Origin: Bacteroidota bacterium | Lineage (GTDB): Bacteria > Bacteroidota > Bacteroidia > Bacteroidales > F082 | Length of the DNA: 33,237 bases | Reading direction: 5' to 3' | Assembly (NCBI GenBank): GCA_014382445.1 | Contig: JACNJS010000019.1 | Location: 1 to 33,237 of the forward strand | In this document: positions 1-7,585 of the stretch, piece by piece | Numbering within the stretch: the first letter of the stretch is position 1 | How the letters are laid out: each line of letters begins with the position of its first letter | The notes under the pieces: model-generated | The model's input: only the letters and a program-made list of their open reading frames with translations | Database searches by the model: none | What the model was told of the DNA's origin: nothing | Made by a program: the position numbers and the translations under genes

Positions 1-123
1 GATGGCTACCCTGTGGGTATACTGTCCCAGGTACTTGATCACATGCTCGGCACTTGAAAAGGAAGGCTTACTATCGAACAGACAAATTTCATTCAGCTCA
101 TGAGCAAGCGTAAACACCGTTTT
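1..123 (-). pseudogene. IS91-family (Y2) transposase fragment, internally deleted
   Basis: Read on the minus strand, the 41 codons from 123 to the window edge contain KTVFTLAHELN followed shortly by HVIKYLGQYTHRVAI. Both are hallmarks of IS91/ISCR-type transposases: the first resembles the VFTLPHELN segment, the second the YLGRYTHRVAISN segment. In intact proteins they are separated by roughly a hundred or more residues; here only about ten lie between them. I therefore read this as an internally deleted relic. There is no start codon at its 5' end, and the promoter of the next gene (133-161) lies just beyond it. The other end runs off the window, so the size of the relic is unknown. Recognition is from remembered family motifs, not a search. 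Confidence 0.72.
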
Positions 124-132
124 ACAAATAAG

Positions 133-161
133 TTTGTGATTCAATGAAGTTTTTATCTTTG
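133..161 (+). promoter_or_regulatory. Bacteroidota-type promoter for the long acyl-CoA dehydrogenase
   Basis: TTTG at 133-136 and TATCTTTG at 154-161 match the Bacteroidota -33 (TTTG) and -7 (TAnnTTTG) elements with a 17-base spacer. Transcription would start near 167, leaving a leader of about 24 bases before the ATG at 191. This is the best two-element promoter match I found in the window. Confidence 0.6.
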
Positions 162-190
162 CCGCACTTAATAATTAATCACAAATAGAA

Positions 191-1975
191 ATGGAAACAA
201 AAGCTGCTATTCGGGGTGGAGAATTTTTAATTAAAGAAGTTACTGTAGATGAGGTTTTTATACCTGAAGAATTTAATGAAGAGCAATTAATGATCGCTGA
301 ATCATGTAATGATTTTGTTGAAACTGAAGTTGCCCCTTATTTTGATAAATTAGACGAGCACGAAGAAGGATTGATGCCTTCGTTACTAAAAAAAGCCGGT
401 GAGTTAGGTTTGCTTGGAATTTCTGTTCCAGAAGAACTTGATGGTTTCGGGCAATCATTTTTAACTTCAATGAAAGCTAATGAAGCTATGGGTTCCGCTT
501 ATTCTTTTTCTGTCGCCGTTATGGCTCATACAGGTATAGGAACTTTGCCGATTCTGTATTATGGTAATGATGATCAACACCAAAAATATATCCCTTCCCT
601 TGCCACAGGTGAAAAACTAGCTGCTTACTGTCTTACAGAACCAAATGCCGGCTCAGATGCAAATGCCGGAAAATCAAAGGCTGTTCTGTCAGAAGACGGA
701 AAATATTACATACTGAATGGCCAGAAAATGTGGATCACTAATGGGGGCTTTGCAGATGTATTAACTGTATTCGCAAAAATTGATACCGACAGAGTTCTTA
801 GTGCTTTTATCGTTGAAGCCGATTGGGAAGGTATTACAATGAACCCTGAAGAACATAAAATGGGAATAAAAGGCTCTTCCACTCGTCAGATATTTTTTAA
901 TGATGTTAAAGTTCCTGTTGAAAACCTGCTTGGCAAAAGAGGTTCAGGCTTTAGAATTGCCCTTAACATACTTCATATTGGCCGTATAAAACTGGGAGCC
1001 ACCGTTATTGGCGGAATGAGACGTGCTATAAATCATTCCGTTAACTATGCAAATGAACGTAAACAGTTTAATATGTTTCTATCTGAATTTGGTGCTATTA
1101 AACATAAACTGGCTGAACAGGTTATAAAAATGTTCTCAACTGAATCGGCTGTTTACCGCTCAAGTAAAGACATACAGGATACAATTGAAAGCTTGCTAAG
1201 CCAGGGCAGCACCTATGGAGAGGCAAATATTGAGGGTGTTGCCGAATACGAACCTGAATGTGCCCTGTTGAAAGTTTATAGCTCTGAATCTCTTGATTAT
1301 ATTGTTGACGAAATGGTGCAGATTTATGGAGGAATGGGGGTTTCAGCTGAAGCTCCTGCCGACAGGTCGTACCGCGATTCCAGAATTAACAGAATTTTTG
1401 AAGGTACGAATGAGATAAACAGACTCATCACTGTTGACTCAACAATGAAAAAAGGAATGAAACACAAGATTGATCTTTTTGAAACTACAAAAGACGTGCT
1501 TGATAATATTGAAAAGGTTGAAAGTGTTGACATGACTACAGGTGATTATTATGAATCAAAACATGCGTATGTGGTTAATCTTAAAAAAGCTGTTCTAATG
1601 CTTCTTCCTGTTATTCAGGATACTTTCAAAAGTCAACTGATGTTTGAAGAAGAAGTGCTTATGAATATTTCTGATATGATAATGAATCTTTACATTCTTG
1701 AATCAACATTGTTGCGCGTTGAAAAGCTGGAAATAAACAGCATTAAACAAAATATTTCTCTCTACAAAGACATGTTGGATGTACTAACCCAGGATATGGC
1801 TTGCAGAATCTATAAATCTGGTTTTGATGCAATTGGTTCATTTGCTGAAGGCGATCAAAAGAAGATGCTTTGTAACGCTCTGAGTACCTTAACAAAAGCC
1901 TACCCTGTAAACGTTAAAGATGCAAGAAGAAGAATTGTTGATAAGCTAATTGAAGATGGCGTTTACAAGTTTTAG
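191..1975 (+). CDS. acyl-CoA dehydrogenase, long form with C-terminal extension
   Basis: A flavoenzyme expected to catalyse the first, alpha-beta dehydrogenation step of fatty acid beta-oxidation, passing electrons to ETF. Residues ~30-415 form the standard dehydrogenase fold: the FAD/substrate signature CLTEPNAGSD at ~147-156, WITNG at 181-185, and the conserved RIFEGTNEINR near 401-411, where Glu404 is the likely catalytic base. A further ~180-residue helical tail (to 594) makes it longer than the ~380-residue short and medium-chain enzymes and resembles VLCAD/ACAD9-like long forms common in Bacteroidota. A good promoter precedes it. It converges on a second, short-form dehydrogenase, separated by a hairpin. 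Chain-length specificity cannot be read from the sequence. Confidence 0.93.
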   Translation: METKAAIRGGEFLIKEVTVDEVFIPEEFNEEQLMIAESCNDFVETEVAPYFDKLDEHEEGLMPSLLKKAGELGLLGISVPEELDGFGQSFLTSMKANEAMGSAYSFSVAVMAHTGIGTLPILYYGNDDQHQKYIPSLATGEKLAAYCLTEPNAGSDANAGKSKAVLSEDGKYYILNGQKMWITNGGFADVLTVFAKIDTDRVLSAFIVEADWEGITMNPEEHKMGIKGSSTRQIFFNDVKVPVENLLGKRGSGFRIALNILHIGRIKLGATVIGGMRRAINHSVNYANERKQFNMFLSEFGAIKHKLAEQVIKMFSTESAVYRSSKDIQDTIESLLSQGSTYGEANIEGVAEYEPECALLKVYSSESLDYIVDEMVQIYGGMGVSAEAPADRSYRDSRINRIFEGTNEINRLITVDSTMKKGMKHKIDLFETTKDVLDNIEKVESVDMTTGDYYESKHAYVVNLKKAVLMLLPVIQDTFKSQLMFEEEVLMNISDMIMNLYILESTLLRVEKLEINSIKQNISLYKDMLDVLTQDMACRIYKSGFDAIGSFAEGDQKKMLCNALSTLTKAYPVNVKDARRRIVDKLIEDGVYKF

Positions 1976-2007
1976 CAGCATTGATAAAATAGAATTAAGA
2001 ATGCTGC
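1975..2007. terminator. Hairpin between convergent acyl-CoA dehydrogenase genes
   Basis: GCAGCATT (1975-1982) and AATGCTGC (2000-2007) form a perfect 8-bp stem with a 17-base loop, starting at the last base of the upstream stop codon and lying between two convergent genes. There is no clear U-run on either side, so it is a terminator candidate by position and structure only. Confidence 0.4.
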
Positions 2008-2061
2008 ATGATCTGGATTCAATTTACAATTCGAAACAACTAGCGCTGATAAAAGTAAATC

Positions 2062-3204
2062 TTATTTCAGAATTCCTTTTCCAATAACCAAACGTTGAAT
2101 TTGATTAGTGCCTTCATAAATTTGACAGAGTTTAGCATCGCGCATCATTTTTTCAACAAGGTAATCATGTGAATAGCCATCGCCAGCCATAACCTGCACG
2201 GCATCAGTAGTAACTCTCATACCCACATCAGAAGCATATAATTTACTCATAGCAGATAATAAACCGGCAGATTTTTGACCATTATCGTAAGCCCAGGCTG
2301 CATGCCACGTAATAAGTCTCGCAGCCTCAATTTCAGTAGCCATATCGGCAAGCATAAAGCTAACACCCTGATTTACGGTAATAGGTTTACCAAACTGGAT
2401 TCTGTTTTTTGCCCAATGTTTAGCTGTTTCAAAAGCCTCCCTAGCATTTCCGAGACTCAATGCAGCAACGCCAGTACGGGTTCTATCAAAGGTTCTCATG
2501 GCTAATAAAAAACCATTGCCCTCCTCTCCTATTCTGTTTTTAATGGGTATTTCAACGTCATGGAATTTAAATTCAGTTTGTATCGAAGCTCGTTGTCCCA
2601 TTTTTCGCATATCGGCTACCATTTCAACGCCAGGACTATTTGTAGGTACAACAAATGCTGTTAAACTACGTGCACCTTTTTCAGAGTTAGTTAATGCAAA
2701 TACAGTTAAAAATGAAGAAGGGCTCCCATTAGTGATAAAACGTTTGTGGCCATTAAGAATATATTTGTCACCATGGAGAATTGCATTTGATTTTATTCCT
2801 GCTACATCCGACCCTGCATTGGGTTCGGTAAGAGCATATCCTGCAACGGATTTTTCTTCATTAATCTGACCAAAAAATCTTTTTTTCTGTTCTTCACTGG
2901 CACCAAGATACAAAGGTGTTAAAGCCAATGTACTAGCATCCATACAAATACCTATACCTACACATCCGGCACCGAGTTCTTCTGAAGAAATAGCACTTTC
3001 AAGAATACTGTATCCATGACCACCATATTCCGGCGACATAGGTCCGTTCATAATGCCCTCTTCATATGCTTTTTTTACAATTGGCCATGGGAATTCAGCG
3101 AGCTCATCATATTTTCTTGCTTCCGGTTTCATTACCCTATTGGCGAAATCACGAACTTTTTCTCTTAGTTCAATCTGGTTTTTTTCTAATGAAAAATCAA
3201 TCAT
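2062..3204 (-). CDS. acyl-CoA dehydrogenase, short/medium-chain (butyryl-CoA dehydrogenase-like)
   Basis: At 380 residues this is the standard length for a tetrameric short/medium-chain acyl-CoA dehydrogenase that feeds electrons to ETF. Visible signatures are YALTEPNAGSD in the FAD-binding middle domain, FITNG shortly after, and CQIYEGTNQIQRL at the C-terminus, where Glu364 of YEGT is the expected catalytic base. It begins with an acidic helical stretch typical of the family. It converges with the long-form dehydrogenase at 191-1975, so the two isoenzymes are side by side but transcribed separately. A TAnnTTTG match at 3259-3266 lies upstream. Butyryl-, isovaleryl- and other branched-chain dehydrogenases cannot be separated by eye. 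Confidence 0.93.
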   Translation of the reverse strand: MIDFSLEKNQIELREKVRDFANRVMKPEARKYDELAEFPWPIVKKAYEEGIMNGPMSPEYGGHGYSILESAISSEELGAGCVGIGICMDASTLALTPLYLGASEEQKKRFFGQINEEKSVAGYALTEPNAGSDVAGIKSNAILHGDKYILNGHKRFITNGSPSSFLTVFALTNSEKGARSLTAFVVPTNSPGVEMVADMRKMGQRASIQTEFKFHDVEIPIKNRIGEEGNGFLLAMRTFDRTRTGVAALSLGNAREAFETAKHWAKNRIQFGKPITVNQGVSFMLADMATEIEAARLITWHAAWAYDNGQKSAGLLSAMSKLYASDVGMRVTTDAVQVMAGDGYSHDYLVEKMMRDAKLCQIYEGTNQIQRLVIGKGILK

Positions 3205-3258
3205 TTTCTTCTATTTTATTGATTATTAATATGCTAAAATGTTATTTTGGAAAAAAAA

Positions 3259-3266
3259 CAAAAATA
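3259..3266 (-). promoter_or_regulatory. Possible -7 box for the short acyl-CoA dehydrogenase
   Basis: TATTTTTG on the minus strand fits TAnnTTTG and lies 54 bases upstream of the ATG at 3204. I could not place a convincing -33 TTTG at normal spacing; the nearest TTG is about 30 bases away, so this is only a candidate. Confidence 0.3.
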
Positions 3267-3344
3267 CATACTTCAGTCGATTATTCCTATTTTAGTCAAT
3301 AATTTTAATGGTATTTAGAATCTAGTAAAAACAATGTTTACGCT

Positions 3345-4259
3345 GTGAATCAATATATTTATATCAAAGGCTTTAAATCGTATTTGCAACTGGAACGAGG
3401 AATGTCGGCTAATACTGTGGTGGCCTATCTCTATGACGTTGGACTGCTGTTCAGCTTTTTAAATGAAAAAAAACCATCTATAGGAATAAAAGATATAAGT
3501 ACAAATGACCTTAGAGAATTTATTGGGTTTATCGACAAATTGGAATTAGGCCCTTATACTCAATCGAGAGTTGTTTCAGGTATTAAAGCATTTTTCAGAT
3601 ACCTTATTCTTGAAAAAATCATAACATACAACCCGTCAGAAATGTTAGAGTCGCCAAGATTGGGTAGAAAATTGCCTGATGTACTTACAATTGAAGAGGT
3701 TGAAAAAATAATTACTTCAGTAGACCTTTCGCAGGATGAAGGCGAGCGAAACAAAGCAATTCTTGAAACACTTTATGGTTGCGGCATACGCGTAAGTGAA
3801 CTTATTAACTTAAAAATATCTGATCTGCATTTCAAGGAGGGCATAATGTTGGTGACTGGCAAGGGTAACAAACAACGACTTGTACCCGTTGGTATGGCTG
3901 CCGAGAAACAAATAACCACTTATTTAACTCATATGCGACCTACTTTACAAATTTTGAAACAAGATAACGATGTATTGTTTTTAAACCGTAGGGGCAAAAA
4001 ACTAACACGCCAGATGATATTCTATATTGTTAAAAATCATGTTGAAAAAACCGGTATTAGGAAAAACATAAGCCCACATTCATTCAGGCATTCATATGCA
4101 ACTCATCTTGTACAAAATGGTGCTGACCTACGGGCGGTACAAGAATTATTAGGTCATGTTTCAATTACAACCACCGAAATTTACACACATCTTAACAGGG
4201 AGGATTTAAGGAAGGCTATTATGGATTTTCATCCTAGGAATAGAAGTATAGGGGTATAG
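3345..4259 (+). CDS. xerD: tyrosine recombinase XerD (XerC/D family)
   Basis: Site-specific recombinase of the Xer family, which resolves chromosome dimers at dif together with FtsK. Residues 1-~90 are the SAM-like core-binding domain; ~110-295 are the catalytic domain, with the complete residue set Arg149 (CGIRVSEL), Lys173 (TGKGNK), His245 and Arg248 (PHSFRH), His271 (LLGH) and nucleophile Tyr280 (IYTH). Start: GTG at 3345, because the ATG at 3334 in another frame stops at once. The C-terminal residues after HPRNR come from a GTATAGG-type repeat that begins inside the last codons and continues downstream, so the tail may have been altered. XerD rather than XerC is a judgement from overall resemblance. 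Nothing here suggests a prophage or integron integrase. Confidence 0.9.
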   Translation: MNQYIYIKGFKSYLQLERGMSANTVVAYLYDVGLLFSFLNEKKPSIGIKDISTNDLREFIGFIDKLELGPYTQSRVVSGIKAFFRYLILEKIITYNPSEMLESPRLGRKLPDVLTIEEVEKIITSVDLSQDEGERNKAILETLYGCGIRVSELINLKISDLHFKEGIMLVTGKGNKQRLVPVGMAAEKQITTYLTHMRPTLQILKQDNDVLFLNRRGKKLTRQMIFYIVKNHVEKTGIRKNISPHSFRHSYATHLVQNGADLRAVQELLGHVSITTTEIYTHLNREDLRKAIMDFHPRNRSIGV

Positions 4260-4436
4260 GGGGTATAAAGGTATAGGGGTAAGGGGGTATAGGGATATAG
4301 AGGGGCAATAAAGGTATTTGGGTATCGGGTGGGTAAGGTTATAGGTCTTTAGAGTATCGTAAAACTTGTAAGTCATTACTCTATACACCTTATAACTTAT
4401 ACCCTATACCTTATACCCTATTTCCTTTATACCTTT
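4245..4436. repeat. G-rich/C-rich degenerate GTATAGGG repeat pair
   Basis: From 4245 to ~4345 the plus strand carries irregular copies of GGGTATA/GGTATAGGG. From 4378 to 4435 it carries the complementary motif (TATACCCTATACC and variants), so the two halves form an imperfect inverted repeat. G-runs of at least four at 4251-4254, 4259-4263, 4276-4279 and 4283-4287 could form a quadruplex on the plus strand. The left half starts within the last codons of the recombinase gene and the right half stops at the stop codon of the leftward gene at 4437. It may serve as a bidirectional 3' barrier between convergent genes. Confidence 0.6.
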
Positions 4437-4910
4437 CTAAATCGCCTCAATATCTCCATTTTCATCAATCAGTACTCCAAAATTCATATAAACGAGCAGG
4501 TTATCCCTAAAAAAGAAATCCATCATACTTTCCTCGTACGAAACTCTTAAGTCTTTCTTATTAGTATTGCCCACATATTCCTCATTTTCAATATCATAAT
4601 TTTTATGTCCGTTCTCTGCCATCAATGCTATAATATCTTCTTTTGTCATTCCCATTATTTTTTTCCCATATAATGATGATTTTGGATGTTCCGTTTCAAT
4701 CCCGACGAGAATAGGGTTTACCTGGCCCGCAAAAAACAATGAGAATCCCTTGTCCCAATAATGAAGAATTGTTGTATCAAGGTCTTCGTCTTCATCGATA
4801 ATGTCAATTTCTTCAGGTTCGCCATACTTCTCTACAAAACTGTCCATCTCAATGCCAAACAGTATTTTGCCGTAGCTATAATTTGGGATAATTTTAAAAT
4901 TTGAAAACAT
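4437..4910 (-). CDS. hypothetical protein with two G-x-x-x-x-GM-type motifs
   Basis: 157 residues, acidic, with no signal peptide or membrane segment, so probably cytosolic. I do not recognise a named family. The segments YGKILFGIEMDSFVEKYGEP (residues ~13-32) and LYGKKIMGMTKEDIIALM resemble each other, suggesting an internal duplication of a beta-alpha unit. This style (lead glycine, F/M-G-M, then an amphipathic helix) occurs in small bacterial proteins often found as orphan or immunity-like genes. A run of acidic residues (EEIDIIDEDEDLD) follows the first unit. It lies 31 bases downstream of the SDR gene on the same strand, so co-transcription is likely. Its stop codon abuts the GTATAGGG repeat region. 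Function unknown. Confidence 0.75.
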   Translation of the reverse strand: MFSNFKIIPNYSYGKILFGIEMDSFVEKYGEPEEIDIIDEDEDLDTTILHYWDKGFSLFFAGQVNPILVGIETEHPKSSLYGKKIMGMTKEDIIALMAENGHKNYDIENEEYVGNTNKKDLRVSYEESMMDFFFRDNLLVYMNFGVLIDENGDIEAI

Positions 4911-4941
4911 ATTATTAATTTTATTTATTGATAATTAATAT

Positions 4942-5748
4942 TTATTTAAATGGAGAATCAGGCTCCTTTGCCAGACTATTATAAACCATATTATCGAGCA
5001 TATTGGGGAAAAACTTGTTAATTGTTGCAACCAGTTTTCCCTGACTTGTCAGGATAATTTTGTTTTTTCTTTTCGCAACAGCATTATAAATGTGTTTAGC
5101 AACTTCCTCAGCTGACATCATTTTTTCTTCTTCACGCGGTGATTCTCCCTGCATCGTGCCATCTGCACTAAGAGCCGTGTTACGAATGTTTGAGGAAGTA
5201 AAACCGGGATATGCCATCAAAACGTGAAGACCATTTTTCAAATTTTCGTTACGTAATGATTCCAGGAAACCGGCCATAGCAAATTTTGAAGCTGAGTATC
5301 CGGTTCGCGCAGGCAACCCCTTAATTCCGGCAACTGAGGAAACACCTGCTATACTTCCTTTTGAAGCTAATATATATGGCAATGCATACTTAGTACAATA
5401 AACAGTTCCCCAAAAATTAATATCCATTACCTTTTTAATTACCTCCAAATCTACATGTTCGAAAAGTGCCCTCATTGAAATACCCGCGTTGTTTATAAGA
5501 ATATCAATTTTGCTAAAATTATTAATTGCCGTTAGTATAAGATTCCTGCAATCAAGCTCAATACTTACATCGGTTTTTAACCAGGTTGCATCGCCACCTA
5601 CTACTTTTATATCATTACATATTTCTTTCAATACCTTAACATTGCGAGCTCCCAGAACTACTTTAGAACCTTGTACCGAAAACTTGTAAGCCAATGCCTT
5701 ACCAATTCCTGATGTTGCACCCGTAATAATTACTACCTTGTCTTTCAC
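4942..5748 (-). CDS. SDR-family NAD(P)-dependent oxidoreductase
   Basis: Classical short-chain dehydrogenase/reductase, 268 residues. It has the nucleotide-binding TGATSGIG at 9-16, the structural NNAG at 86-89, a catalytic serine in the GVSSVAG segment (~135-141), and YSASK with Tyr151 and Lys155. GARN after beta-2 gives an Arg at a position often favouring NADP(H). The basic C-terminal region (KRKNKIILTSQGKLVATINKF) resembles membrane-associated SDRs acting on lipids or steroids, but the substrate cannot be assigned. It sits between glpK (upstream, separated by a hairpin) and the hypothetical gene at 4437, with which it probably forms a two-gene unit. Confidence 0.9.
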   Translation of the reverse strand: MKDKVVIITGATSGIGKALAYKFSVQGSKVVLGARNVKVLKEICNDIKVVGGDATWLKTDVSIELDCRNLILTAINNFSKIDILINNAGISMRALFEHVDLEVIKKVMDINFWGTVYCTKYALPYILASKGSIAGVSSVAGIKGLPARTGYSASKFAMAGFLESLRNENLKNGLHVLMAYPGFTSSNIRNTALSADGTMQGESPREEEKMMSAEEVAKHIYNAVAKRKNKIILTSQGKLVATINKFFPNMLDNMVYNSLAKEPDSPFK

Positions 5749-5787
5749 ATGTATTTTTTTACAATGATAATAATTATTGTAATTGTC

Positions 5788-5820
5788 AAAAATCTTTTTT
5801 AATAATTGTTAAGATTTTTT
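5788..5820 (-). terminator. Probable rho-independent terminator of glpK
   Basis: AAAAATCTT (5788-5796) and AAGATTTTT (5811-5819) form a perfect 9-bp stem with a 14-base loop, starting 25 bases beyond the glpK stop codon in its direction of transcription. On the minus strand the stem ends in a T-run. The structure is AT-rich but well positioned. Confidence 0.5.
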
Positions 5821-5844
5821 TTAGGAATGTATGCAGAAAACAAA

Positions 5845-7323
5845 CTAAGCCTTCTTCACTGCAGTATGCCAATTTTCGATTAAATCACTTACTTTATCTT
5901 CATGCATTAATGGTATAAAGGTTCTGTCAATAGTCCACTGGCGGATCAACTCATCGGTGTTTTCCCAATACCCTATAGCAAGTCCGGCCATGTATGCAGC
6001 ACCAAGAGCTGTTGTTTCTAATATTTGGGGCCTTTCCACTATAGTTCTAAGTATGTCTGCCTGAAATTGCATAAGCGTTGAGTTTGAAGAGGCACCTCCG
6101 TCGGCTCTAATGTAGTTAACTTTTGAACCAATATCTTTTTCCATTGCCTTAATTACGTCATAACTTTGAAAAGCAATTGATTCCAATGCTGCTCTTGCAA
6201 TATGTGCCTGTTTAGTACCTCTGGTTAATCCATAAATTAATCCTTTAGCATGTTGATTCCAGTGAGGTGCTCCGAGTCCCGAAAATGCTGGCACAAAATA
6301 AACTCCTCCGTTATCATCAACTTTTGCTGCTAAAGCTTCCACCTGCTTTGTAGATTTAATAATGTTTAACTGATCTCGCAACCATTGAATAACTGAACCT
6401 CCGGCAAATACACTTCCTTCAAGAGCATAAGTAACTTTATTATTTATTTTCCAGGCTATGGTTGTAATGAGCCTGTTATTTGATATTGTTGGCTTTTCAC
6501 CTGTGTTTGCCATTAAAAAGCAGCCAGTACCATAAGTGTTTTTTACCATTCCTTTTTTAATACACAATTGTCCGAACATTGCTGCCTGCTGGTCGCCAAT
6601 TACACCACATATGGGAATGCGTGAACTAATCAACCTTCCGGCAGTGTGAGCAAATACATGGCTATTGGGCTTTACTTCAGGAAGTAATTGGCGTGGGATA
6701 TTAAACAACGTAAGCAGTTCATCATCCCATTCCAGGGAGTGTATGTTAAACAGCATTGTTCTTGAAGCATTGCTAACATCTGTCATGTGTGCTGTGCCAT
6801 CGGTCAGGTTCCAGATTAACCACGAATCTACCGTTCCAAAAGCCAGCTCACCATTTTCTGCACTTTGCCTTGCCCCTGCCACATTATCAAGTATCCAGCT
6901 TATTTTAGTTGCTGAAAAATACGCATCTAATTCAAGTCCTGTTTTTTGTTTTACGATTTTATCATAACCAACCATGCGGAGTTCATCGCAAAATTCCGCT
7001 GTACGATGATCCTGCCAAACTATAGCATTATAAATAGGTTTTCCTGTTTTCCGTGACCATATAATCGTTGTTTCGCGCTGATTAGCAATACTTATTCCTG
7101 CAATTTCATCTACATGAATCCCAAGTGTCGCTATGGCTTCGGATGCAGTAGACAGTTGTGATGACCATATTTCAACAGGATTGTGCTCAACCCATCCGGG
7201 AGTGGGGAAAATCTGTCTTATCTCTTTTTGAGCAATTGCACATACATTTCCTTTATGGTTGAAAATAATTGCACGGCTACTCGTTGTTCCCTGGTCTAAT
7301 GACAGGATGTATTTTTCTTTCAT
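5845..7323 (-). CDS. glpK: glycerol kinase
   Basis: ATP-dependent phosphorylation of glycerol to sn-glycerol 3-phosphate, a cytosolic FGGY-family enzyme. The 492 residues match the usual ~495-500. The phosphate-1 loop [14 protein letters not shown] is at residues ~8-21, GWVEHNP and NQRETT follow in the N-terminal domain, and the C-terminal domain has the FGGY signature region ([12 protein letters not shown], then [20 protein letters not shown]) and the adenine-binding DGGASSN. No glycerol facilitator or GlpD gene is adjacent, so glycerol uptake and oxidation genes must lie elsewhere. A perfect hairpin follows the stop. Upstream is an intergenic repeat relic (7363-7441) rather than a recognisable promoter. 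Confidence 0.97.
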   Translation of the reverse strand: MKEKYILSLDQGTTSSRAIIFNHKGNVCAIAQKEIRQIFPTPGWVEHNPVEIWSSQLSTASEAIATLGIHVDEIAGISIANQRETTIIWSRKTGKPIYNAIVWQDHRTAEFCDELRMVGYDKIVKQKTGLELDAYFSATKISWILDNVAGARQSAENGELAFGTVDSWLIWNLTDGTAHMTDVSNASRTMLFNIHSLEWDDELLTLFNIPRQLLPEVKPNSHVFAHTAGRLISSRIPICGVIGDQQAAMFGQLCIKKGMVKNTYGTGCFLMANTGEKPTISNNRLITTIAWKINNKVTYALEGSVFAGGSVIQWLRDQLNIIKSTKQVEALAAKVDDNGGVYFVPAFSGLGAPHWNQHAKGLIYGLTRGTKQAHIARAALESIAFQSYDVIKAMEKDIGSKVNYIRADGGASSNSTLMQFQADILRTIVERPQILETTALGAAYMAGLAIGYWENTDELIRQWTIDRTFIPLMHEDKVSDLIENWHTAVKKA

Positions 7324-7362
7324 ATTAATTATCTAGTAGAGGCATTTGCAAAGCCCACTATC

Positions 7363-7441
7363 TTGTCATTATGAAATGAAGAACCTCATGATATTGAATA
7401 TTAATAAATTAGAGATCCTTCGCTGGTTCTACCAATGACAA
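7363..7441. repeat. Degenerate TGTCATT...AATGACA palindromic repeat relic
   Basis: TTGTCATT (7363-7370) followed by GAAGAACCTC, and GAGATCCTTCGCTGG ending in AATGACAA (7434-7441), are the two arms of the dispersed palindromic repeat of Bacteroidota whose arms read roughly TGTCATTC..GCGAAGAATCT. The arms here are degenerate. It lies between the divergent glpK and uvrB genes. Confidence 0.45.
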
Positions 7442-7538
7442 AAAAGAGTTTTGTAAATACTTCTGTACTTTATGGTCAAATATAGAAAATCTTCGGTATC
7501 TGATTTAAAAGATAGAAGTAAAGTTGTTAAACGATTCG

Positions 7539-7546
7539 TATTTTTG
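7539..7546 (+). promoter_or_regulatory. Candidate -7 box for uvrB
   Basis: TATTTTTG fits TAnnTTTG and lies 39 bases before the uvrB ATG (7586). A TTG at 7524-7526 is closer than the usual -33 spacing, so only the -7 element is supported. Confidence 0.4.
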
Positions 7547-7585
7547 CAAAGTACACTTAGTGGATGAAAAGATTGAAACAGAAGA

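Noticed and set aside
2498-2869. 123-codon plus-strand frame opposite the short acyl-CoA dehydrogenase
   Set aside because: Antisense shadow of a well-conserved gene; no features of its own.
3345-4259. Integrase of a prophage or integron
   Set aside because: Size, motifs and housekeeping neighbours fit XerD; no integron-specific insert or phage genes are seen.
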